A stretch of DNA of 64,000 nt, taken from contig JASEVX010000001.1 of assembly GCA_031761405.1 (NCBI GenBank), forward strand, positions 198,557,110-198,621,109, given 5' to 3'. The position numbers were made by a program, and so were the translations under genes. The notes under the pieces were generated by a model. The model worked only from the letters and a program-made list of their open reading frames with translations, was not told the origin of the DNA and searched no databases. Shown in pieces: positions 56,147-64,000 of the stretch. The stretch comes from Serripes groenlandicus (lineage: Eukaryota > Mollusca > Bivalvia > Cardiida > Cardiidae). The first letter of the stretch is position 1. Every line of letters begins with the position of its first letter.

Positions 56147-56275
56147 TAAACCCTTTCCCTATTAGAGACAGTTTCTGAGGCCTATGCAACAGACGATTTA
56201 GGAAAAGATTGTCACCAAAAGAACAATTGCTCCTTATGAGAAAGTTATCCTTTTGCCACAATGTTTGATAAATAA
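56147..56275. mobile_element. piggyBac-like MITE, left part
   Basis: CTAAACCCTTTCCCTATTAGAGACAG, CCTATGCAACAGACGATTTAGG, core AGAACAATTGCTCCTTATGAGAAAGTTATCCTTTTGCCACAATGTTT. The right end is missing. Confidence 0.55.
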
Positions 56276-56587
56276 TTATACTTTGAATGAGTGTGGCAAT
56301 ATCTCATGTATAGGAATTTGGGGTCTTTCATGTTGATACCACTTTTTTTGCGGGAAACGACGTCGCTCCATTGACGTGACGCTAAGATGAAGTGTAACGG
56401 AAATGACGTCACGTCCTTTTTTGGCTACGATACAGTCAAAATTTAGGTTCGGGCGTAGAAGGCTAATGCTGTCGTTTTTTTTACAAACGGGAAAACATAT
56501 TTCTTACAGATTTCCATTTAGTTTTAACTTTTCGTACAAATGTTTATTCCCACATAACACAGCATTTTAATGATCTTAAATATCTAT

Positions 56588-56831
56588 TTAAAAAAAAAAT
56601 GATTAAAAAGATGACTATAATTTTCAATCCGTGTTTTTCCGCTCATTTTATACATACCCAAAATACCGATTTTAAAAAAAATTATTAAAAAGACGACAAT
56701 AATTTTCAATCCGTGTTTTTCTGCTCATTTTATACATATCCAAAATACCGATTTAAAAAAAAAATGATTAAAAAGACGACAATAATTTTCAATCTGTGTT
56801 TTACGTCTGCCTTTTATACATATCCAAAATG
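56588..56831. repeat. Three ~82-bp tandem units
   Basis: AAAAATGATTAAAAAGAYGACWATAATTTTCAATCCGTGTTTTTCYGCTCATTTTATACATAYCCAAAATACCGATTT three times. Confidence 0.9.
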
Positions 56832-56884
56832 GCGGCCCCCATGGATTTTTCCAGTTTCATTTCAGAAAGCTTCATGGGTTATTG

Positions 56885-56962
56885 AAAAAAAAAAAAAAAA
56901 AAAAAATTCTCACACCTGTTAACTATAAGCGAAAAAACCCATTCATGGGTTTTTTTCGTATT
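56885..56962. repeat. 22-A run and conserved hairpin
   Basis: 22 A, then TATAAGCGAAAAAACCCATTCATGGGTTTTTTTCGTATTA, which forms a near-perfect hairpin and matches 2878-2916. It may be the end of the same foldback element. Confidence 0.65.
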
Positions 56963-57300
56963 AATTCAGTTTTAATACCAAACATCGTGAGAAATCCATG
57001 TTCAAATATCATGTTTTGCAAGAGTCTGTATCACGTTTACAACAATTTTAAATACTGGCAACATATTCAACCCGTACCATGGCTTGTGTAGATCGTTTCA
57101 ACCGAAGTGTGGAAGTTCAAATATAATTTTGTCTTTAATCAATTGCTGGTTCGAAATTCGAATTTGGAATCAAGTTAAATTTGATTTCGATGTAGAAAAA
57201 TGGTGAAATTAAACAAAAACACATTTATTGAGATGACGAATTTTGAAATTGTTTTGTGTTGTACCTTTTAAGCTGTTATTTAACTATTTATAATCTCCAG

Positions 57301-57454
57301 TTCTACCGCCAAAAGCACAGATCACAGTTCCATGCAGCTAAAGAATATCTCAGAATATTCGAGCCTGTCAACGGGCAGAGGTTACGAGGGAACTATTGTG
57401 AACAGTGCAGATCCAAATCAGTATGTGAATCCAAAGAAACTTGTCAATATCTAA
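57301..57454 (+). CDS. Probable terminal exon of an unknown gene
   Basis: After TTTATAATCTCCAG, in phase 2, 50 codons run to TAA: STAKSTDHSSMQLKNISEYS, SLSTGRGYEGTIVNSADPNQ, YVNPKKLVNI. Composition is protein-like, with Ser/Asn and tyrosines in acidic or polar surroundings (SEYSSL, GYEGTI, QYVNPK), as in cytoplasmic tails. The other open frame over the same bases (FYRQKHRSQF...) is less convincing but also open to a GTATGT donor at 57421. No partner exon was found upstream, so the gene's identity is unknown. Confidence 0.4.
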
Positions 57455-57837
57455 TTTTTTCAAATATCACATACGCTTGTTAGAAGGTTCTGTAATCTTG
57501 TGTAGATTCTGATAAAACGGACCACTTACACAGGCTTGTCAGATCCTGCACTATCCAGAAATGTCATTTTGCATTGGTTATCTAGGCACAAAAACGTTTA
57601 AAAACAATGATAATTCCAGTCAAATTAACCTGCAAAAGGTGTTTTGAGCCAATCCTAGTGATAAATATACACATTGACATTTCTATACAGTGCAGGTTCA
57701 GATTACAATACCCGTTATCTCAGCGTTATAAGTACGTATACAAGTTGACAGTAGTTTCCAACAGGCTTATGTTAGTAATATGTGAACATTGAATATGTGA
57801 TCTTGATCAGGCTGCAAAAATAACTGGTAGCTTTTTC

Positions 57838-57985
57838 CATGGACGGGCGTATATATTTCATGGACGGGCTCATATGTTTCATGGACGGGCTCATATATTT
57901 CATGGACGGACTCATATAGTTCATTGACGGGCTCAAATATTTCATGGACGGGCGTATATATTTCATTGACGGGCTTATATATATC
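57838..57985. repeat. 21-bp minisatellite, seven copies
   Basis: CATGGACGGGCTCATATATTT and variants, exact 21-bp spacing. The minus-strand frame PSMKYMS... is the translated repeat, not a gene. Confidence 0.95.
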
Positions 57986-57989
57986 ATGA

Positions 57990-58640
57990 TAACAAACCTG
58001 CTTAACTAATCATCTTGCGATAGTTCAATCTGCAATGTCAGATAGGTTCTTTTTTTACCTAAAAACAATTGTGTTTCGCTAAATGTCCTTGACCTTTGAG
58101 CTCGCAGTGGTGCTGTAGATACACCGTATTTCTACCAAAAATAAGGACATGTTGTCAAGACAATCTAACTGCTAAATGAAAGGCCCAAATTCAGCAAAAC
58201 AAAAGCGCCATGGTTTAAAATAGTTAATATCGACGATGAAGCAGAGAGTAAGACACAGTGGAAAGGGACAATACACTATTTCAGGTTATCATTTTGGGTT
58301 GAATTATTGTTTTTTAGCGGATCGGAATAATTTGAACAAACTCGGTAGAATGTCACCAAAGGAACATTTGTGCCAAAACTCATTTGATAAAACCAGCCGG
58401 TACTTTTGGACAAGATGATACTCAAAGTTTTGGCATTTTCCCTTCTTTGTAATGCCACAGCGGACCGAAGTTCTACACGGAATCAAATCATGTGAAAGAT
58501 TTATAGAAAATCATGCAAAGGAGCATTTATAAGAAGTTTCATGAAAATTGGCCAGACAGCTTATAAAACTACCAAAATGTCTATAAATGCATACGAATTA
58601 TGAAATTGCAACAACTTTTATAGTATTTAGCATAACCCAG
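57990..58640. other. Unassigned stretch
   Basis: Opposite-strand 60-residue frames overlap at 58236-58486 with no domain. No repeat recognised. Confidence 0.4.
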
Positions 58641-58705
58641 TGGGGGATAACAATCATGGCATCCTGTACCCTAGGGCATCGCTATACCACTACATCGTCG
58701 AGGAG
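58641..58705 (+). CDS. Weak exon candidate
   Basis: From CATAACCCAG to GAG|GTAAAA, phase 1 to 0, reading GDNNHGILYPRASLYHYIVE and E. The residues look natural and the donor is good, but the acceptor lacks a pyrimidine tract and no neighbouring exon is found. Confidence 0.2.
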
Positions 58706-58709
58706 GTAA

Positions 58710-59835
58710 AATATATTATGAAAAGTACATATTCTCTATGGTTATTTCGTGAAATGTTATGCTTTAAACTAGTTTTCACAAATAAAACAAAAATATGTTC
58801 CAATTTTGCAACGCTTATCAATCAATTTCAAGGTCAACTTCCTAGGGACGTTTTAGTAAAAACCCAAAAGGTTGTTTTAAAGCAATTTAAACATTTTTCT
58901 CTTAAACTAATCAATAACCTTTTTAGAAGTCGAAGCACAATGCCATTTACAATAAAAGCTCTAACATGAAAGTAATTCCCAACAGATTTGTCTTTGCCTG
59001 TAAGTAATGCTTAAACGGGATTCGGATTGCCAAAAGTGCTTAATGCAAACTTTGAAAAACACGATTGATTGATTGCTTGATTTAGGTTATAACGTTTTTG
59101 GACACTAGGCGGGTAATCCATAGCTCCGTGATTCCATGTCCGTGTACGCGTCCGCGCCTGGTAGGTATTCAATTCATCCGTCAAACATTTCGTATTTTAC
59201 TAGCATGAAGTTTTTAACTTTGAGTAATGAAACTGAAAATAATACAGAAGCAACTGACCTGTGCATACATACAAAACACTGAAAAAACAATATCAGTGAA
59301 GCAAAGTTATGTATAAAGCATTAAACGGCAATCATTTGTGAAAGAATGCAATTTGAGGACATATATATGTACAAGTTATAGTGTTAAGGTGCAACACAAT
59401 GTCAATACAACTTGTCCAATGAGTGCATGGTCATGTATCAAGTCCTAACGGATAGATTATAGTAGTATCCCTGGCAGAAGAAACATTCACAATGCCCGTA
59501 GTTGACGTAAATGTATCGCTAGATGCTGGCACTATTTGTTGAGGGAATGCTTGTGCTTGTGCATGCGGGTAAAACTGTTAAGATGGGGGTGAATATGCCA
59601 CCGGATTGTTGCTTCGCTCAGAGACTACGTTTTAGCTGGTCAGCTCTATTTTCCTTTGACATAAGTGTCGCGTAATGTTCGCCAGCGGGACTCTGATGTC
59701 ATCGCCTGGAAATCAAGAGGAAATCATGCAGATGCAAATGCTTTTGTTTACAAAGGGGACTAATTCCACCAAAGTGAATAATGGCCTTGAGGTCATTGGT
59801 TATAATTCTGTATGAAATGTGATGAGATTAGACCC
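58710..59835. other. Unassigned stretch
   Basis: The open frame to 58969 continues past the donor with AT-driven residues. A CpG-rich patch (GTCCGTGTACGCGTCCGCGCC) at 59139 stands alone. No gene called. Confidence 0.4.
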
Positions 59836-59837
59836 TC

Positions 59838-59985
59838 CTTGACACTCAGGATTGTGGGGTTAGCATAACGATAGACTGGCTGGTACGCGGATAAATGGAC
59901 TAGCAGTACTGGTAACTTGGAAACGCAATGATATAACTGAAAACAATATCAAAAAGCGGCGTAAAACCCCAAACAATCAATCGCC
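59838..59985 (+). mobile_element. SINE 3' part, plus strand
   Basis: CACTCAGGATTGTGGGGTTAGCATAACG, AGACTGGCTGGTACGCGGATAAATGGACTAGCAGTACTGG, then GCAATGATATAACTGAAAACAATATC, AAAGCGGCGTAAAACCCCAAACAATCAATC. Confidence 0.8.
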
Positions 59986-60424
59986 ACAGATCGCATTGAA
60001 TTACGAAACCTTAAGTTCATCGTAGTTATCGTATATGTTAACATATACGTTCAATAACTGTTAACGTTAGCTTACAGTAGCAAAATCATCAATAATATTA
60101 CTGTACTGGAAATAGAAACAAAAACGGTAGTTACTTAACTTTTGTGAAAGCTTCCAGATCGATTGTCTATTTTCATGCTTGAAAACTATTTCCTGTTCAC
60201 CTCAAAACCTTGAAATTCTTTATCCTTCCGACACACTGCTTAGTGTGCACCAAATATTTGACGTTAACTTGGCATAAATGATAATATTGCAGGAACGAAT
60301 AATCGTTTACGAGATACTGAGTTACAGTTATCGTCATTAATTGGACCCTGTCCTACTAAAATGATGATGGTTTATGTCAGCACAAACGTCGCGAGTACTG
60401 CTTAAGTTTCCAGAAGATTATATT

Positions 60425-60575
60425 TGTTTGAATGGTGTTTTACGCCGCTTTCAACAATTTCTCGGTTATATCACGGGCGTTTCATATTAGTACTACTAGT
60501 CTATTTATCCTGACACCAGCGAGTCAGTCTTAATGGTAGCACCACATCCCTGAGCACAAAGGAGAGAATTCCATT
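60425..60575 (-). mobile_element. SINE 3' part, minus strand
   Basis: TGGTGTTTTACGCCGCTTTCAACAATTTCTCGGTTATATCACGGGC...TCTATTTATCCTGACACCAGCGAGTCAG. Explains part of the 107-residue minus-strand frame here. Confidence 0.8.
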
Positions 60576-60739
60576 ACTATCATATATAACGAATTTAGTA
60601 TGACCAGGAAACATACATCGACCATGATTAATGTAAAATAAAAGCCTGTTTCCCAATCGCTGGAAAAAACCCATCTTACTATTATGCAAAATGGTTTCGA
60701 ACGACGTATACACATCATTTTGCTTTTTTGGTATGTATG

Positions 60740-60868
60740 TTGTTAAGGCCGCTTTTAATATGTTTTCCGTTATATCACGACGTTTCCTATATGTAAGCAT
60801 TTTAACCTGACACAAGCGAGTCATGTTGATGCTAGCTTACCCACCATGAGTGCCAATGAAGGGGAGAA

Positions 60869-60900
<32 letters not shown>

Positions 60901-61025
60901 GGGGGGGGGAGAGCCATTACTACATATTTTATTAAGGTATTTGGTATGATCCAGTCTGGGGTATCGAAACCGCGACCTCCCGCTACCGTGGTAGATGCTC
61001 TACCAATACACCACCGAGTCGATCT
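60740..61025 (-). mobile_element. tRNA-SINE, minus strand, with poly-G inside
   Basis: Tail CCGCTTTTAATATGTTTTCCGTTATATCACGACG, then a (GT)7 and a 26-G run (60884-60909), then tRNA head GTATCGAAACCGCGACCTCCCGCTACCGTGG...CACCGAGTCGATC. The G run arose inside the SINE body. Confidence 0.8.
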
Positions 61026-61341
61026 TACATACACTGTCGTGCGAGCTAAATATGAGTAGAAACTCGGCAAAATTAACCGGATTCTGACCTTTATGTAAAT
61101 TTATGATTCGCGACGGGCGAATTAGGGCCTTATTGACTCTACGATCCGAAACCATCTGAAGTAAAGTTGGAGTTTTACTACTGGGACCACACGCCCAGCC
61201 TTGTGTTGTTATATATATTTAGGTTTATATAACGTAGTTATAGGCTGATAGTGAAGACTATGCGTATGCGCATGCGCCTGCATACCTGTGTATTCACCTT
61301 TCGCTGATGCAATACGGCTCGAAAAAAGAAGCTATCCAGTA

Positions 61342-61410
61342 TGTGGTATGACCCGATCGGGGATTGAGCACCCATTCCTTAGGCTCTATCCACTTCACAA
61401 CCGAGACGGT
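61342..61410 (-). mobile_element. tRNA-like SINE head, minus strand
   Basis: GTGGTATGACCCGATCGGGGATTGAGCACCCATTCC...CACTTCACAACCGAGACGG: head only. Confidence 0.65.
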
Positions 61411-61473
61411 AACGTGATGTTAAATAAAGCATTGTATAAAGTAATGTACGTCAAACGAATTCATAATAGTTGC

Positions 61474-61685
61474 TTGATCCTTTCCCTCATACAACCGACC
61501 TCCAGCAGACAACTTTAAAAGAACGCAAGTAAACACATGAAAAACTCTATAGATGCAAGGTATAATGACTGAAAAAAGTTCAAAACAGTGTGACAAATGG
61601 ATAAATGGCTCATTTTTCCACAATATTTTCATAAAGACGTCGGTTCAGAGGCTTCAGAGAGTGTCTATATAAGGGAAAGGGTTAA
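61474..61685. mobile_element. piggyBac-like MITE
   Basis: TTGATCCTTTCCCTCATACAACCGACCTCCAGCAGACAAC at the left; TCTATATAAGGGAAAGGGTTAA at the right with TTAA at 61682. Core AAAACAGTGTGACAAATGGATAAATGGCTCATTTTTCCACAATATTTTC. Confidence 0.7.
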
Positions 61686-61749
61686 AGGTCAGGATAAGGT
61701 CAAAGGGGTCAAATTATACCATTGTGGATATGATCATGACATATAGCGG

Positions 61750-61905
61750 AATTGTGTTTAATGCTGCTTTCAATATTTCAGCTATATCAAACCTATCCTG
61801 GGTTACAGTACTGCCGTGCTCTATAAATATCCGGAAATCAGTCACATCAAAATGCTACCAAGTACAAGTGTATGTAGTACGATCCGATCGATACCGAAAT
61901 ATTGT
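61750..61905 (-). mobile_element. SINE, minus strand, degraded
   Basis: TTGTGTTTAATGCTGCTTTCAATATTTCAGCTATATC, CCTGGGTTACAGTACTGCCG, GTACGATCCGATCGATACCGAA. Confidence 0.6.
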
Positions 61906-62134
61906 CTAGCTCATGGACTAATAAAAAACATAATATAAATACATCAATACATATATATATTAAGTAAGAATATAATTATTTGTTTATACCATATACTACA
62001 TAGAAGATGAACAATTTCTTATATAACTATGATTATATGGATGGTGAACATGTATAGAATAATGGTTATATATTACTATTTCTACTTTGTGTTGCCAAAG
62101 ATATATACTATATAATTATTCAATTGTTCTATAG

Positions 62135-62252
62135 TTTAGTTTAAACTTATTATTTTACATCGATTGGGAAACAAGCCTTTGGCTTAGATTAATCACTCTC
62201 GATGTCTGCTTCTGGAGACTTAACCAGTACTCGCGCCGTTTGTGTGGAAAGA

Positions 62253-62315
<63 letters not shown>

Positions 62316-62400
62316 AGTCAGGACCCGCTCATCACGGGACTCGAACCAGGGACCTTTGATACGAGAGGCCGACGCTCTACCTCTGCACCACTGTCTTGAC
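62135..62400 (-). mobile_element. SINE of second family with 62-nt poly-C
   Basis: TTTAGTTTAAACTTATTATTTTACATCGATTGGGAAACAAGCC...GATGTCTGCTTCTGGAGACTTAACCAGTACTCGCG, then 62 C (62254-62315), then the tRNA-like end CAGTCAGGACCCGCTCATCACGGGACTCGAACC. Proline frames across it are artefacts. Confidence 0.85.
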
Positions 62401-62612
62401 CACTGTTCTATACAGTTCAGATGGAAAAATTATGTTTTGTTCATTGCCGCTTATATGTCCGCATACCTTTCCAATAAATGAAGAAATAAAATAACAGCTA
62501 ATAAATCAATAAATGAGATATCCACTGGTAAATATCCTTCTATACTGAAGTTATCACATTAACTTTCCGTTTTGGTTATATTGACAGTATTATTTATCAT
62601 AAACGGGAACAA

Positions 62613-62950
62613 TCTAGGGGTCGTGGGTTAGAACCCCGGTCTGGCAATTCATACTTTGAGCTGACTGACAACAGTCATTCAGACTAGCCCCTTTCGTCTT
62701 CTATCTCAGACGAAATGTGTCGGCCCGGATTAGCCTTTGCGGACTGCGCATGCTGATCTGGGTCGATACATGACGCAGAGTTCATAATGTTGGTTTTCTC
62801 ACGGTATGGCTCAAGTATATATGGAAAGGTAGCCAATTACCTAGAGAGAATATTGTGTGGAGTACTCGTGCCAGCAATCTTTGAAAAATACCCACGTTAT
62901 GTGTACTAGCTGCCGATATATAACTGAATAATCACTTAATCAACTAATCA
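62613..62950 (+). mobile_element. SINE interrupted by a MITE
   Basis: Head and body (GTGGGTTAGAACCCCGGTCTGG...GACTAGCCCCTTTCGTCTT) end at 62700; MITE sequence fills 62701-62814; the SINE resumes with ATTGTGTGGAGTACTCGTGCC...GATATATAACTGAATAATCAC. The order gives a relative age: SINE first, MITE later. Confidence 0.7.
62701..62814 (+). mobile_element. G+C-rich MITE, right half
   Basis: CTATCTCAGACGAAATGTGTCGGCCCGGATTAGCC...CGATACATGACGCAGAGTTCATAATGTTGGTTTTCTCACGGTATGGCTCA, matching the right half of 42198-42447. Confidence 0.8.
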
Positions 62951-63426
62951 ATAAGACAATAATAAGGTAGTATAAATGAACATTGTTGATAATTATGCAT
63001 TTATTTTTTGTAGATTGCTTTGTCCAGTAAAACCAACAAAGGGGCATTTGTGTTGCGTGTAGAAATGGGTGATCGCTTTCTTCTTTGGCGCTCAGTGGTA
63101 ACGTGGTTAACAATAAGACTCGATTCATCGGTGTCAAAATAAATAATACCGATAGTGCTGGTAATTCAACCAGGAAAGGCCGTTATGTACCATAACTATT
63201 GTTCAAAGTGGTGGAGACACCATTCATACGAGTACTGACTTTGACGTGAGAAAAAAAATCAACGTTAAAATAAGAATTCGATTTCAGCTCACTTTGACGG
63301 AGAGCAGATATTACCGTTCTTACTTCGGACGTATTCGTCGTTTTCTGATGATAGATTATTCAGTCCGCAACTGTTATTAATTATGCCGTTATGCAGCGGA
63401 ACACTTGGTGCAAAACTGATAGAGAA

Positions 63427-63590
63427 CTAAACCTTACCTACATATAACACATATGAAGCAAACGAAAGGAGTTGAGTACATTGTGGCCAAAATGCTCATT
63501 TTAAGCACTTTCCTTTCTTTTGTCACGATGTATCCAAAATTGTTAGCTGCAGATGCGTCACAATGCAGCCCGCAAGTTGGATAGGTTTAA
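63427..63590. mobile_element. piggyBac-like MITE, degraded
   Basis: CTAAACCTTACCTACATATAAC at the left, AAGTTGGATAGGTTTAA at the right, core ACATTGTGGCCAAAATGCTCATTTTAAGCACTTTCC and TTGTCACGATGT, then TTAGCTGCAGATGCG. Confidence 0.5.
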
Positions 63591-63949
63591 GCTTAAGTAT
63601 GTTCTTTTATTTCTTACATTTTACATTTGTAATGCGTGAGAATTAATCAAACATCTGGTTTGGAATATAATCTAATGATAACAAGTGAAACAGGTTTATC
63701 TAACTGGGTAACAATTTGTTATCTGCAAAATAATAAATTCCTTAACCCATTCATATATAAAACAAATCTGCAGCAGTCGGCATCATTTAGACACAATTTT
63801 CCTGAATATCTTTAAATGAAAGTAAACTTATTATGTAGATTTAAAAGCAAGTTCTCCCTTCAACACACTACTACAGTATTCAAATAAGAAGGACACTGCA
63901 GTTGCGTCAAGTTGCAACTGCACATTCCATGCGGAAGTGTTGAAATGTG

Positions 63950-64000
63950 TTAGTTTAAACTGATTTATTTTACATCGATTGCGAAAAAAGCTTTCAGCTT
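63950..64000 (-). mobile_element. Start of a second-family SINE, cut by window end
   Basis: TTAGTTTAAACTGATTTATTTTACATCGATTGCGAAAAAAGC matches 6934 and 62135. Confidence 0.75.

Noticed and set aside
57772..57987. Minus-strand PSMKYMS repeat protein
   Set aside because: It translates the 21-bp minisatellite.
60501..60824. 107-residue minus-strand frame
   Set aside because: Both ends lie in inverted SINE sequence; the middle has no recognised domain.
62202..62481. Polyproline protein frames
   Set aside because: They are readings of a 62-nt C run within a SINE.

Overview
The window looks like nuclear DNA from a mollusc, most likely a bivalve. It is AT-rich, has no bacterial gene layout, and is full of short repeats of kinds I know from bivalve genomes: tRNA-headed SINEs, the dispersed repeat with a 'pressure-sensing' type G+C-rich head (TTAGCTCACC... 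GTCCGTCG), the GGGGGTATA repeat with ~150-bp inner units, decayed LINEs, MITEs and long minisatellites. Genes are split into small exons, so few open frames are long. Organism assignment is inference from repeat style, not from a marker gene.

Region 1 (about 2.4-19.1 kb) holds the best gene: a + strand gene read from five well-joined exons (3646-5817), all phase 1-1, encoding coiled-coil segments around a domain I compare with the invertebrate TRADD-N-like fold. It runs into a tandem array of 69-nt phase 1-1 exons (8 recognisable copies, 6579-17983, several dead) and a possible last exon with stop and AATAAA near 19.1 kb. A decayed LINE (about 11.9-15.85 kb, minus strand) has landed in one array exon.

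Region 2 (about 20-34 kb) starts with the GGGGGTATA repeat and then has a second family of phase 1-1 exons (21551-29458) sharing intron sequence, a possible ATG exon at 22388 that also ends in phase 1, and a good 204-nt phase 1-1 exon at 33067. These may be one diverged, partly decayed relative of the gene in region 1. Two more LINE fragments, a 25-bp inverted-repeat element with a 127-bp foldback, and SINEs sit among them.

Region 3 (about 34-64 kb) is mainly repeats: a G+C-rich MITE family with TIRs (six copies), a TTAA-flanked CCCTTTCCC MITE family (piggyBac-like, about nine copies), a 52-bp satellite (40.0-41.9 kb), a 33-bp satellite (45.2-47.0 kb), a 19-bp satellite (51.1-52.0 kb), a LINE 3' end (48.4-49.3 kb), many SINEs, and one plausible terminal coding exon (57301-57454). 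The long open frames on both strands at 45-47 kb and 51-52 kb are satellite artefacts.

No rRNA, functional tRNA, CRISPR array, bacterial operon or viral genome was seen. The most unusual thing here is the repeated birth of symmetric (phase 1-1) mini-exons in what may be an immune-signalling gene family.
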